In this document: in pieces, positions 46,206 through 55,457 of the stretch | How positions within the stretch are numbered: the stretch's first letter is position 1 | Layout of the letters: the number at the start of each line of letters is the position of its first letter | Source of the DNA: Clostridiales bacterium UBA4080 | Lineage (GTDB): Bacteria; Bacillota; Clostridia; Lachnospirales; Vallitaleaceae | Length of the DNA stretch: 64,000 nucleotides | Reading direction: 5' to 3' | Assembly: GCA_002381865.1 (NCBI GenBank) | Contig: DFYO01000054.1 | Location: 36,725 to 100,724, forward strand | Translations under genes and position numbers: made by a program | Notes under the pieces: generated by a model | What the model saw: the letters and a program-made list of their open reading frames with translations, nothing else | What the model was told of the DNA's origin: nothing | Database searches by the model: none

Positions 46206-46935
46206 AATACAAAAGGCACTTGCTTTTGCGGTGGTAATTGTAGGGCTGTTTTCAAGCGTTACATTTGCTGCCGAGTATCCTGAGCCATCGAAAGAATTTT
46301 ATGTAAATGATTATGCAAATGTACTTGACCAAGCGACAGAGGACTATATTAATAGCTATAGTAATGCCTTGGAAAATGCAACAGATGCACAAATTGTTGT
46401 TGTTGCTCTGCCAGACCTGGAGGAAGAAATTCTTGAGGAATACTCGCTAGGTTTATTGAGAGAGTGGGGAATTGGAGACGTAAAGAAAAACAACGGAGTT
46501 TTAATTCTGCTGGATGTAGGAGGAAGACAATCTCGAATAGAAATTGGCTATGGACTTGAAGGTGCATTGCCGGATGGGAAAACTGGAAGGATACAAGATC
46601 AGTTTATGGTTCCTCATTTTAAGGAGGGGGATTATAACACCGGAATACTTGAAGGCTATAAAGCAATATTAAATGAGGTATCCAAGGAATACGGCTATGA
46701 TTCTCCAGTGGGAGAAGAATATGAGGTACAAGAAGAGGCAAAAAGTAATCCGATACTTAATATTATAGTAGGAATAGTAGTGTTATTTTTAATTATTTTA
46801 GATTTCAGACTCACAGGAGGGATGTTTACCTTTTTAATTCTGCGCTCAATCGGACGAGGCGGCGGAGGAGGTGGAGGTGGCAGATCTGGTGGCGGCGGAA
46901 GCGGCGGAGGTGGCGGAAGCTCAAGAGGCTGGTAG
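46189..46935 (+). CDS. TPM-domain protein (YgcG family) with Gly-rich tail
   Basis: The probable start is TTG 46189, five bases after AGGTGA within lemA; GTG 46180 is an alternative. The roughly 248-residue product has a signal peptide (KIKNRIQKALAFAVVIVGLF...FAAE), an extracellular TPM domain (VNDYANVLDQ, ATDAQIVVVALPDL, NNGVLILLDVGGRQSRIEIGYGLEG), a membrane helix (about residues 190-208) and a low-complexity Gly/Ser tail that ends RGW. YgcG-type proteins accompany LemA; their function is uncertain and some TPM domains act as phosphatases. Confidence 0.92.
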   Translation: MKIKNRIQKALAFAVVIVGLFSSVTFAAEYPEPSKEFYVNDYANVLDQATEDYINSYSNALENATDAQIVVVALPDLEEEILEEYSLGLLREWGIGDVKKNNGVLILLDVGGRQSRIEIGYGLEGALPDGKTGRIQDQFMVPHFKEGDYNTGILEGYKAILNEVSKEYGYDSPVGEEYEVQEEAKSNPILNIIVGIVVLFLIILDFRLTGGMFTFLILRSIGRGGGGGGGGRSGGGGSGGGGGSSRGW

Positions 46936-46981
46936 GCTATTAATAATGAGAAAACAGAAGATAATAAGAGTAATTATAATA

Positions 46982-47028
46982 AAAACAAGCGATAGTTGGC
47001 TATAGAGCCAAATTATCGCTTGTTTTTA
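46982..47028. terminator. Long intrinsic terminator after the lemA-TPM operon
   Basis: AAAACAAGCGATA and TATCGCTTGTTTT pair, extended inward by TTGGC/GCCAA, with an A-run and T-run on either side. Confidence 0.95.
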
Positions 47029-47032
47029 TATA

Positions 47033-47061
47033 TTGACAGATAAATAGAATAAGAATATAAT
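47033..47061 (+). promoter_or_regulatory. Near-consensus sigma-A promoter upstream of the broken hydrolase gene
   Basis: TTGACA and TATAAT, both perfect, are spaced exactly 17 bases apart. This is one of the best promoters in the window. Confidence 0.85.
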
Positions 47062-47070
47062 AGTTACTAA

Positions 47071-47088
47071 GGTAGCTACGTTGCTACC
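47071..47088. promoter_or_regulatory. Palindromic operator candidate just downstream of the promoter
   Basis: GGTAGC-TACGTT-GCTACC lies about 3 to 20 bases past the expected transcription start, a typical repressor position. A TrmB-type and a TetR-type regulator are encoded downstream within 5 kb and either could bind here. Confidence 0.5.
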
Positions 47089-47208
47089 AAAGGAACTAAA
47101 CAAAGAGCTGAGTCGTTAGAAAAAAAAAAGAATAAAAGGAGATGAATAGCTATAAGATAAAAGCATAATGTATTGGGGAAAAAACAAAAAATTTTATGGA
47201 GGGAAAAA

Positions 47209-48620
47209 ATGAAAATCAGAAAAATATTTTTAGTAATATCACTGTTATTAATTTTGATTGGCTCTGGTCTTGGGTATGCAATACAGACAGATTATGGGAA
47301 TATTGAAATTAAAGAAGTGAAATTTAATGGGGTTAATGGAAATACAATTCATGGATATCTTTATATTCCAAAAGGTGTTTCAAAGGATAATCCTGCACCA
47401 GCAGTAATAAATTGTCATGGATATATGAATACAAAGGAAGTTCAGACTGGATTTAGTATTGAATATGCTAGAAGAGGGTATATCGTATTAGCTATTGATA
47501 TGCCTGGTCATGGATATTCAGATGCGGTTCCACCTGGAGAAAGCGGCTTTGATGGATTCTTTTCTGGGACTTCAGAAGCTTTTGAGTACTTGTCTATGCT
47601 GGAATTTGTTGATACGAGTAAAATTGCTTTAGAGGGTCATTCAATGGGTGGCTGGAACGCTGCACAAGCAGCTCAGACCTTTGGTGACAAGATTAATACT
47701 GTGGTATTGGTTTGTTTATTATTTTTCTAGGTGGAGTACTGCTAGATACTAAGTTCTTTGGAGCATTAGTTCAAGATAATCCTAAAGCACTTGAAATAAA
47801 AGGAGGAAAAGGGATTTGGGCAATACTTGCTATAATTACTACGGCATTTCCTGCCTTGATTTATTTCAAATACAAAGGACCTACTTTTCTTGAAGCTAGC
47901 TTTTTACCCGGCTCAGCTATAGCGCCACAGGGTATAACCAGTGCAATAGCAAAATGGTCTGTAATTAACGGATTAATGTTCTTGGTTCTTTTCATAATTT
48001 GGCATTATGCTTTTGGAAAGAAATCAGGAGGAGCGCTTGATAGCTATGGATTATCGACTTCAAGTGCTAAAGCAGAGTTTTCATACAAGTATATAGGAAA
48101 AACTGTTTTACTTGCAGCAACAATTTTGGGAAGTATTCAATTAATTGCTGCAATTGTAGGAAGTGTATTTAAAATTGATTTTAGATTTTGGGTTGTCGGC
48201 TTTAAGGCACTGGGAGTTAATCATTTTAAAATGGCATTTTTCTACTTCTGGCCTTTCTTATTCTTTTTCCTTATAGCTGCATTAGCATCACAGAGCTATT
48301 TAAGGTTAAACAAAAAAGAAGGAAAGCTAGGCAAGGCTTTGCCATATTTAGCATCAATTATTGTTAATGGTTTAGGTATGCTGGTATTAGTATTAATGCA
48401 GTATATACCAGCAATAACAACAGGTACACCAGGATTTCCGAATTTTACTCTGGAAGCAGTTGTTGCATTTCAATTTATAGCTACACTTCCCTTTGCTGGA
48501 GTAATTGCAACCTATTTTGGTGAAAAAACCTCAAATATCTACTTGCCAGCTTTTATAAATGCTGGATTTATTACCATGTATATAGTAGTCGGCCAAGCTA
48601 TACATTATTTCCCCAAATAA
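47209..48620 (+). pseudogene. Broken alpha/beta hydrolase fused to multi-helix membrane domain
   Basis: The frame from ATG 47209 (GGAGGG upstream) encodes a signal anchor and the first half of an alpha/beta hydrolase: oxyanion CHGY, then the nucleophile S145 in GHSMGG. It ends abruptly at 47730 after INTVVLVCLLFF. The catalytic Asp and His are missing. From about 47712 another frame encodes about 300 residues with eight or so membrane helices, without its own ribosome binding site. The simplest reading is a single ancestral hydrolase-membrane protein that lost its middle and frame around 47705-47730. Two separately translated fragments cannot be excluded. Confidence 0.65.
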
Positions 48621-48717
48621 AAATAAGCTTGCCTAATTGTGCAAATTAAAAAACAGATGTAAAGTATCCTCCCTTAAATACATACATTTGTAATTAAACA
48701 GTATTGTCTGTTATAAT

Positions 48718-48758
48718 AAAAGGAAGACTTGGTTTTAATAGTTCAAGTCTTCCTTTTG
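48718..48758. terminator. Intrinsic terminator between the broken hydrolase and the lipase-like gene
   Basis: AAGGAAGACTTG and CAAGTCTTCCTT form a perfect 12-pair stem with a 12-base loop, flanked by A and T runs. Confidence 0.93.
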
Positions 48759-48787
48759 CAATAAAAAATAAGGAGGGATGATAGATT

Positions 48788-49603
48788 TTGAAACCACAAG
48801 AAAGTGATGGGTATATCAATTCAAAGGATAAAACAAAATTATATTATAAAAAATCTGCCGCAGATAATCCTAAGGCTTCCATAATTATTATTCATGGGGT
48901 TTGTGAACATTTGGGGAGATATGATTATGTAGCAGAAAAGCTTATACAGTATAATTATAATGTATATAGGTTTGATTATAGAGGGCATGGAAAATCAGAA
49001 GGCAAAAAAGCACATATTGATAATTATAATCAAGTAATTGAAGATACGGATGCGATATTAGGCTTTGTGAAAAAGGAAGAGCCAAAGGGTAAACTATTTA
49101 TTTATGGGCATAGCTTTGGTGGATTTATTGCTGTAGCCTATGGTATAAAAAATCGAAATTCGATTGATGGGTATATTGTAAGTGCGCCTACAGCAAGTGA
49201 TGAAGCAGGAATATTAGGGCTTTTTGAAAAAAGAAAGGACAGAAATGAATATGTTACAAATAATCTGGCGAAGTTTGTGTGCTCAGACGTGCAGGTAGTT
49301 GAAAACTATCAAGAGGATGAAATGGTGCATAAGGAAATAAGTGTTGCTTTTGTTCAAGAAATGGTTAGAGGAACAAAATGGATGAAAAAGAACATCAATA
49401 AATTCGACGACCCAATATTTTTAATACATGGAGAAAATGATCAAATAGTTTCGTATTTAGATTCGGAATATATTTATGAACAGATTGCTTCAAAGGATAA
49501 GAAATTTACGCTTTATCCGGCAATGTATCATGAATTACATAATGAACCTATAAAAGAGCATTTGATGAAAGAATTTGATAATTGGATTAGTCAGAGAGTA
49601 TAG
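48788..49603 (+). CDS. Lysophospholipase / monoacylglycerol lipase-like alpha/beta hydrolase
   Basis: The TTG at 48788 is used with AAGGAGGG about 11 bases upstream; no better start exists before the conserved N terminus. The 271-residue soluble product has the oxyanion region IIHGVCEHLGRYDYVA, DYRGHGKSEG, nucleophile S109 (GHSFGG), D218 (GENDQIV) and H248 (MYHELHNE). These fit the serine aminopeptidase S33/monoglyceride lipase family. It probably hydrolyses lysophospholipids or monoacylglycerols. A TrmB-like regulator gene follows 33 bases later. Confidence 0.92.
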   Translation: MKPQESDGYINSKDKTKLYYKKSAADNPKASIIIIHGVCEHLGRYDYVAEKLIQYNYNVYRFDYRGHGKSEGKKAHIDNYNQVIEDTDAILGFVKKEEPKGKLFIYGHSFGGFIAVAYGIKNRNSIDGYIVSAPTASDEAGILGLFEKRKDRNEYVTNNLAKFVCSDVQVVENYQEDEMVHKEISVAFVQEMVRGTKWMKKNINKFDDPIFLIHGENDQIVSYLDSEYIYEQIASKDKKFTLYPAMYHELHNEPIKEHLMKEFDNWISQRV

Positions 49604-49636
49604 CTAAAAAGAAGCACTAAGCAGGGAGGAGCAAGA

Positions 49637-50344
49637 ATGAAGTCGGAAATTATTAACACTTTGAAAAATCTGGGATTTACAGAATATGAAGCAAAAGCAT
49701 ATATCGCATTGTTAGAAAAATCACCCTTATCAGGATATGGGGTTGCACTGAATTCGGGAGTACCACGTTCAAAAATATATGAGGTATTAGATGGAATGGC
49801 ACAAAATGGAGAGGTAATGGTAAGCTATGGAGCACCGGTTCTATATTCTCCGCTTGAGCCAAAGGAGCTTATAGATAGAAGAAGAAATAAGAGTAAAGAG
49901 ATATATGATATTGCATATAACTCTTTGGAAAATTTTTCAGCGATGCCAGAAAATAGGGATAATATTTGGAATATTTCTGGTAGTGAAGATATTATTAATA
50001 AAGCAAAGCAGCTTATTTCACAAACAAAGGAAGAGCTTTTAGTTGAAGTTGGAGCTGAAGAGCTTGAAAAAATAGCTCAGGAGCTTAATAATGCTGTTGA
50101 TAGAGGCGTGGAATTAATGCTAGTTACAAATAGCCAGGCAGATATTCGAGGCGCAGTTGTTTTTGTTGAAGAAGAAAATGAATTTAAAAATATTTTTGCA
50201 ATATGTGGTGATGATAGAGAAGCAATTTGTGGCTCGATTTCTGACAAAAGCAATATTGCGGCAGTTTCAATAAATCCGGGCTTTGTAATTTCTATTAAAG
50301 AATTAATTTCAAGAAAAATAGTAATACTCAAACAAAAACCTTAG
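49637..50344 (+). CDS. TrmB-family transcriptional regulator
   Basis: The ATG at 49637 follows GGGAGGAGC. The 235-residue product begins with the typical TrmB winged helix (LKNLGFTEYEAKAYIALL, then SGVPRSKIYEVLDGMAQNGEV), continues with a coiled-coil linker and ends with a PLD-like effector domain. TrmB proteins sense sugars or lipids and repress or activate adjacent genes. It probably regulates the preceding lipase gene and perhaps the palindrome at 47071-47088. Confidence 0.88.
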   Translation: MKSEIINTLKNLGFTEYEAKAYIALLEKSPLSGYGVALNSGVPRSKIYEVLDGMAQNGEVMVSYGAPVLYSPLEPKELIDRRRNKSKEIYDIAYNSLENFSAMPENRDNIWNISGSEDIINKAKQLISQTKEELLVEVGAEELEKIAQELNNAVDRGVELMLVTNSQADIRGAVVFVEEENEFKNIFAICGDDREAICGSISDKSNIAAVSINPGFVISIKELISRKIVILKQKP

Positions 50345-50421
50345 TAATAATTGAACTACAAAAACAATATAGGCTGTGCTATAATAAGCATATAAATTTT
50401 TTATGAGAGGATATATTAATT

Positions 50422-50922
50422 ATGGCATTATATGAAAAGTGGTTAGAGATTGCTCAGGCAGCAAAGACAGCTGAAGAGGATAACAAGTTTTGGAGTGCTT
50501 ATTTTTTAAAGGAACAGAATAATTATGAGATTATTTTAGAGAGTAAGAATACTCAATTAAAAGGGACTATCAAGGAGCTAGCTGAGAAGTTTTCTATGGA
50601 CAGTGTTACTTTCACAGGGTTTATGGATGGTATTAATACTAGTCTTAAAGAAGAAATTAGCTTAGAGGAGCTTGCTGAGGATAGTGAAATAAATGTAGAA
50701 ATAGATTTTGAAAAGCTTTATCATAATATGCTGGATGCAAAAGCGGACTGGCTATATAATTTGAGTCAGTGGGAAGATATTCTGACACCTGAAAAAAGAA
50801 AAGAGATTAAAAAGGCATATAATGAAAGTAAAATAGTCAGAAATGAAAACAAAATTGGAAGAAATGACCCTTGCCCTTGCGGAAGTGGTAAAAAATATAA
50901 GCAATGCTGTTTAAATAAATAA
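50422..50922 (+). CDS. SEC-C zinc-motif protein
   Basis: The 166-residue product starts at ATG 50422 behind GAGAGGAT. The first 140 residues are charged and helical with no recognised domain. The C terminus is a classical SEC-C zinc-binding motif, [18 protein letters not shown], the same module that ends many SecA proteins and contacts SecB or ribosomes. The protein itself is not SecA. The last codons and stop are duplicated in diverged form just downstream (50935-50963). Confidence 0.85.
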   Translation: MALYEKWLEIAQAAKTAEEDNKFWSAYFLKEQNNYEIILESKNTQLKGTIKELAEKFSMDSVTFTGFMDGINTSLKEEISLEELAEDSEINVEIDFEKLYHNMLDAKADWLYNLSQWEDILTPEKRKEIKKAYNESKIVRNENKIGRNDPCPCGSGKKYKQCCLNK

Positions 50923-50963
50923 ATTATAGCTAGAGAACACTGCTTAAATAATTAAATTGTAAC
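50901..50963 (+). repeat. Diverged tandem duplication of the SEC-C gene 3' end
   Basis: GCAATGCTGTTTAAATAAAT (50901 onward, containing the last codons and stop) recurs as AACACTGCTTAAATAATTAA from 50936, with about three quarters of positions matching over 29 bases. The resemblance is weaker than at 1274-1375 and 28958-29071. Confidence 0.5.
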
Positions 50964-51026
50964 TGTACATTTTAGTTTTTTAAGGAAGCCGTTAGCATAA
51001 AAAGGTTTCCGTAATGGAGGCAGAGT

Positions 51027-51857
51027 ATGGATATAAGTGCAAAAATGAAGCTTAATAACAAGGTTGAAATGCCAATGCTGGGGTTGGGCGTATTTAAATC
51101 GTCACAGGGCTATCAGACATCAAATGCTGTAAAATGGGCACTAGAGGCAGGATATAGACATATTGACACTGCGGCTATTTATGGTAACGAGGATAGTGTT
51201 GCAGAAGGTATTCGTGAAAGCAAGGTTTTGAGAAAGGATATTTTTATTACAACAAAGCTTTGGAATGAGGATATGAGAAATGACAATCAGCTTAAAGCCT
51301 TTGAAAGAAGTCTTTTGCATTTGGGGACAGATTATATTGATTTGTATCTGATACATTGGCCAGTTCAAGGGAAGATTAAAGAGTCCTGGAAGGTTTTAGA
51401 AAAGCTGTATGAAGAAAAAAGAGTAAGAGCTATCGGAGTAAGTAATTTTCAAAAATATCATTTGGAAAAGCTATTTGCAAAGGCAAATATTATTCCGGCA
51501 GTCAATCAGGTTGAATGTCATCCTAAGCTAAATCAGCAGGAGCTTTATGATTTTTGCAGGGGTTATGATATTGCTTTGGAGTCATGGAGTCCCTTGGGGG
51601 GTTCTCATGGGGATTTGCTTGACAATCAAGTGCTAAAACAAATAGCGTTAAATCATGGCAAATCTGTTGCTCAGGTAATAATAAGGTGGAATCTGCAAAG
51701 AAATATTATTGTAATTCCTAAATCAGTACATAAAGAAAGAATTATAGAAAATGCTGAGGTGTATGATTTTAGCTTAACACAAGAGGAAATGGATGTTATT
51801 TTAGGTTTAAATGAGAACAGAAGATTTGGTGCAGACCCGGATAAATTTGATTTTTAG
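51027..51857 (+). CDS. Aldo/keto reductase
   Basis: The 276-residue product starts at ATG 51027 behind TGGAGGCAGAGT. It is a complete aldo/keto reductase barrel with the catalytic tetrad D47, Y52 (HIDTAAIYGNE), K77 (TTKLW) and H110 (LIHWP). The NADPH-binding IPKSVHKERIIENAEVYDF comes near the end. The pattern GxxxPxLGLGVF and length match prokaryotic family members such as YvgN-type methylglyoxal reductases. The physiological substrate is unknown. It is flanked by terminator and gap and is probably monocistronic. Confidence 0.94.
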   Translation: MDISAKMKLNNKVEMPMLGLGVFKSSQGYQTSNAVKWALEAGYRHIDTAAIYGNEDSVAEGIRESKVLRKDIFITTKLWNEDMRNDNQLKAFERSLLHLGTDYIDLYLIHWPVQGKIKESWKVLEKLYEEKRVRAIGVSNFQKYHLEKLFAKANIIPAVNQVECHPKLNQQELYDFCRGYDIALESWSPLGGSHGDLLDNQVLKQIALNHGKSVAQVIIRWNLQRNIIVIPKSVHKERIIENAEVYDFSLTQEEMDVILGLNENRRFGADPDKFDF

Positions 51858-51930
51858 ATAAAAATAAAGCAAATAAAAACACAATATAATATAAAAAAAA
51901 TAGTATAAAAGTACTAGAAATAAAAAGATA

Positions 51931-51975
51931 TGTCGTTTATATGTTCACTTGTGGACAATATAGGCGACATTTTTT
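51931..51975 (+). terminator. Intrinsic terminator after the aldo/keto reductase gene
   Basis: TGTCGTTTATATGTTCAC pairs with GTGGACAATATAGGCGACA through G-T pairs and one bulge around a two-base loop, then TTTTTTG. The rest of the gap to the promoter at 52268 is very A-rich and shows no gene. Confidence 0.88.
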
Positions 51976-52267
51976 GTTACAAAAAATTAAAAGTGTTTTC
52001 GACAAAATTCATGGGTACTTGTTATTTTTGCAGAAGAAAACTTTAAAAGCTATAATATTGAGGTAATAAACACAATTCTAAGGCTGGTTTTTTACAAATA
52101 GAAAAAAATAATCAGTAAACGTAAGGTCTAAAGAGTTATTGTTTTAACGATAAACACATAAAAAACACAATTCGTTCACAATAAAAACATATAATAAACA
52201 AAAACAATACAAATAAAAAAACTAAAATAATAATAATATAATATAAAAAAGACTAACAAAACAGTAA

Positions 52268-52296
52268 TTGACTTTAAAAATTAGAGAGGTTATAAT
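52268..52296 (+). promoter_or_regulatory. Strong sigma-A promoter of the TetR/chemotaxis segment
   Basis: TTGACT and a perfect TATAAT are spaced 17 bases apart. No terminator is visible between here and the che genes, so it may drive the regulator and the chemotaxis operon. Confidence 0.8.
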
Positions 52297-52309
52297 CATA
52301 GCAACAGTT

Positions 52310-52323
52310 AGTAATTAGTTACT
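52310..52323. promoter_or_regulatory. Candidate TetR operator
   Basis: AGTAA-TTAG-TTACT is an inverted repeat starting 14 bases after the -10 box, within the leader of the tetR-type gene. Autoregulation is the natural reading. Confidence 0.4.
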
Positions 52324-52350
52324 TACCTTTTGAAGAAAGAGGTGAAGAAT

Positions 52351-52926
52351 TTGTCGGCTTCGCACAGAAAAGACAGTATTGTAAAAACTAGCATTGAGGT
52401 AATGAATGAATATGGTGTTCAGGCCTTATCTACAAAAGAAGTAGCAAAAAGGGAAGGAATTTCGGAAGGGGCTATTTTCAAGCATTTTCCGAAAAAAAAC
52501 GATTTAATTGTTGCAACCCTTGAGCAATATGCTGAATATGATGAAGTGATTTTTGAGGCAATCAATCAAAAAAGCATGGACGCAAAAGAAGCGATAGTTT
52601 ATTTTTTTGACGAATTTAGCAGTCATTATGAAGAGTATCCAGCTATAACTGCAATCGATCAGGCGCTAGATGAGCTAAGGTATAATCCTGAGCTTGAGGA
52701 ACGGATCAAGGAGGTTATAGACAAAAGGCGTGAGTACTTGCTAACACTTATTGAAAAAGGCCAAAGGACGGGGCTTATTGAGAATGATCTAGACAAAGCA
52801 GATCTGGTAGAAATTATACTAGGAACCTTTCACGGAATATGCCTTAAATGGAGAATAAGCAATTATAATTTTTCTTTAAAGGAAAAAACCTTAAGAGCAA
52901 TAAAGATGATATTAGGAATCTTTTAA
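52351..52926 (+). CDS. TetR-family transcriptional regulator
   Basis: The TTG at 52351 has GAGGTGA about five bases upstream and gives 191 residues; an earlier in-frame TTG at 52330 lacks a ribosome binding site. The N terminus is a TetR helix-turn-helix (IVKTSIEVMNEYGVQALSTKEVAKREGISEGAIFKHFPKKNDLI region). An all-helical ligand domain follows. The inducer is unknown. The cheY gene follows after 39 bases, so it may be cotranscribed with and perhaps control the chemotaxis operon. Confidence 0.92.
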   Translation: MSASHRKDSIVKTSIEVMNEYGVQALSTKEVAKREGISEGAIFKHFPKKNDLIVATLEQYAEYDEVIFEAINQKSMDAKEAIVYFFDEFSSHYEEYPAITAIDQALDELRYNPELEERIKEVIDKRREYLLTLIEKGQRTGLIENDLDKADLVEIILGTFHGICLKWRISNYNFSLKEKTLRAIKMILGIF

Positions 52927-52965
52927 CGGATAGAGAAAAAATGCTATAGCAAAGGAGTGAAAGCT

Positions 52966-53328
52966 ATGAATAAGGTGTTAATAGTTGATGATGCTGCTTT
53001 TATGAGACTGGCAATTCGGAGGATGCTTGAACCCAATGGATTTGAGGTGGTTGGGGAAGCTGAAAATGGAGCTGTAGCAGTCAAAAAATATTTTGAATGT
53101 AATCCTGATTTAGTTACTATGGATATTACAATGCCAGAGATGACAGGAATAGAGGCATTAAAGCTTATCAAGGAGAAAGACCCAGAGGCGAAAATTGTTA
53201 TGGTTTCAGCTATGGGACAGGAGGTTCTAGTAAAAGAGTCTATAATAAATGGAGCAAAGACCTTTATAGTTAAGCCATTTAAAGAGGAGCATGTTATTCA
53301 AACCCTTAAAAAGATTGCAGGTATGTAA
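52966..53328 (+). CDS. cheY: Chemotaxis response regulator CheY
   Basis: The ATG at 52966 follows AAAGGAGTG. The 120-residue single receiver domain has D8-D9, phosphoacceptor D53 (VTMDITMPEM), S81 in MVSAMG and K103 (FIVKPF). It matches clostridial and Bacillus CheY rather than a DNA-binding regulator. Phospho-CheY would signal to the flagellar motor or another output. It is the first gene of the che operon. Confidence 0.93.
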   Translation: MNKVLIVDDAAFMRLAIRRMLEPNGFEVVGEAENGAVAVKKYFECNPDLVTMDITMPEMTGIEALKLIKEKDPEAKIVMVSAMGQEVLVKESIINGAKTFIVKPFKEEHVIQTLKKIAGM

Positions 53329-53356
53329 TGGAGAGAAGAGGAAGGGGGCAAAGTAA

Positions 53357-55441
53357 TTGAGCGGAAATTATTCTAATGAACCAATGCTGGATATGTATAT
53401 TTTTGAAACATCCCAGCTATTAGAACAGCTTGAACAAGTGGTTATGGCCTGTGAAGATGCAAACGAATATTCTCTTGATGCGATAAATGAGATATTTCGT
53501 TTTATGCACACAATAAAAGGCTCTTCTGCTATGATGCTGTTTAATAATGTGGCTACCCTGGCACATAAAGTTGAGGATTTGTTTTATTTTCTAAGGGAGC
53601 ACAAGCCAGAGAAGGTTGATAACTCAGGGCTTACGGATTTGGTGCTAGAGGGAGTAGATTTTGTGAAAATAGAAATTGAAAAAATTAAATCCGGCGATGA
53701 GACTGATGGTGAATCGGCAGATTTAATTGAGCGTATCAATATATTTTTGCAGGAGCTAAAGGACAGTATTTCAGAGGATGAGGTTATATTAGAACGTGAA
53801 GCTGTACAGACTAAGCAGCAATATTATATTCCTCAGGATAAAAAAACTGAAACAACAAAAAAGAATAGCTATCGTGCTAATATTATTTTTAAAGAGGGTT
53901 GTGAAATGGAAAATATCAGAGCCTATACAATAATTCATAGCCTTTCAGATATGGCTGAGGATATTTATTATTTGCCGGAGGATATTGCTGAAAATGAAGC
54001 TACTTCACAAATAATAAGAGAAAATGGCTTTGAAATATATTGCTCGACTAAACACAGCTATGAAGAAATGTATGATTTTTTTATGGAGACAATTTTTTTG
54101 CAGACACTTGACCTAATTCAGTTGGAGGATAATGACTATGTTGAAGAGGTTAAGCAAACTCAAAAAATTAATCTAGAAATTTGTGATAGCTTTGTGGTTG
54201 AAAGCAGCCAGAAAAAAAGCTCTGAAAAATCTATTTTGCCTGCAAAGGAACAGATTTCAAGCGGACAATCTATAATCAGTGTTAATGTTGATAAATTAGA
54301 TAAGCTAATGGATCTGGTGGGTGAGATGGTTATTGCAGAGGCGATGGTAACGCAGAACCCTGAGGTGGTTAATCTGGGCTTAGAGGGTTTTTTTAAGGCT
54401 TCAAGGCAGCTTCATAAGATTACCAATGAGGTTCAGGACATGGTCATGTCAATAAGGATGGTGCCATTAAGTACAACATTTTTGAAGATGCAGAGAATAT
54501 TAAGAGATATGTGTAAAAAGCTTAACAAGGAGGTTAAGCTTGAGGTTCTCGGAGAAGAAACCGAGGTGGATAAAAACATTATTGAAAGCATTTCAGACCC
54601 ATTGATGCATTTGATTAGAAACGCTACAGACCATGGAATTGAGGAGCCAGAGGAAAGGGCAAGAAAGAATAAAGAAAAAACGGGGAAAATAATTCTAGAA
54701 GCAAAGAACTCTGGAAGTGACGTTTTGGTTATAGTAAGGGATGATGGTAAGGGCTTGAAAAAAGATAAAATTCTTGCTAAGGCTAAGGAAAATGGTTTGC
54801 TAGATAGACCTGAGACTGAAATGACAGATAGAGATGTATATAATCTGATTTTATTACCGGGATTTTCAACGAAGGAAAAGGTAACAGAGTTTTCGGGAAG
54901 AGGCGTTGGGATGGATGTAGTTGCAAAAAACATAGAAGCTGTTGGGGGTGCGGTAGCTGTAGACAGTATAGAGGATATTGGAACAACAATAACCTTAAAA
55001 ATACCACTCACACTTGCAATTATTGACGGAATGAATATAAAGGTAGGAAATTCCAGATATACTGTCCCTATTGTTGCAATACGAGAATCCTTCAGACCTA
55101 AGGAGAATGAGGTTTTTTGTGATACGGAGGGTCAGGAAATGATAATGGTAAGAGGTGAATGCTATCCGATATTAAGACTTCATGAATATTTTAGTGTTGC
55201 TACTAAAATAGAAAAAATAACAGAAGGAATTTTAATAATGGTGGAGCAGGATAGCAATAAGATGTGTATTTTTGCGGATGAGCTTCTAGGACAACAGCAG
55301 GTTGTAGTAAAGGCACTTCCTAATTATATTAAGAAAAAGTCAAATGTACTTGGGCTAGGAGGCTGCACGCTGCTGGGAGATGGTAATATAAGCTTGATAT
55401 TGGACATTGGAGGCCTATTGAACGCAAGAGTAAAAGTTTAA
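53357..55441 (+). CDS. cheA: Chemotaxis histidine kinase CheA
   Basis: The TTG at 53357 follows GAAGGGGGC. The 694-residue kinase has P1 (HPt) with phosphorylated H51 (MHTIKGSSAMM), a P2-like domain at about 172-270 and the P3 dimerisation helices at about 312-375. P4 is the ATPase with N box LMHLIRNATDHG, DDGKGL and GRGVGMDV, and a C-terminal CheW-like P5 comes last. It relays receptor signals to CheY and CheB at the membrane array. cheW starts 16 bases downstream. Confidence 0.97.
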   Translation: MSGNYSNEPMLDMYIFETSQLLEQLEQVVMACEDANEYSLDAINEIFRFMHTIKGSSAMMLFNNVATLAHKVEDLFYFLREHKPEKVDNSGLTDLVLEGVDFVKIEIEKIKSGDETDGESADLIERINIFLQELKDSISEDEVILEREAVQTKQQYYIPQDKKTETTKKNSYRANIIFKEGCEMENIRAYTIIHSLSDMAEDIYYLPEDIAENEATSQIIRENGFEIYCSTKHSYEEMYDFFMETIFLQTLDLIQLEDNDYVEEVKQTQKINLEICDSFVVESSQKKSSEKSILPAKEQISSGQSIISVNVDKLDKLMDLVGEMVIAEAMVTQNPEVVNLGLEGFFKASRQLHKITNEVQDMVMSIRMVPLSTTFLKMQRILRDMCKKLNKEVKLEVLGEETEVDKNIIESISDPLMHLIRNATDHGIEEPEERARKNKEKTGKIILEAKNSGSDVLVIVRDDGKGLKKDKILAKAKENGLLDRPETEMTDRDVYNLILLPGFSTKEKVTEFSGRGVGMDVVAKNIEAVGGAVAVDSIEDIGTTITLKIPLTLAIIDGMNIKVGNSRYTVPIVAIRESFRPKENEVFCDTEGQEMIMVRGECYPILRLHEYFSVATKIEKITEGILIMVEQDSNKMCIFADELLGQQQVVVKALPNYIKKKSNVLGLGGCTLLGDGNISLILDIGGLLNARVKV

Positions 55442-55457
55442 TAAAGGAGATGAGTGT

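Noticed and set aside
54433..55011. 192-codon minus-strand open frame inside cheA
   Set aside because: cheA is clearly coding on the plus strand with conserved motifs. The antisense frame is Ser/Pro/Leu-rich as expected for a shadow and has no initiation signals.
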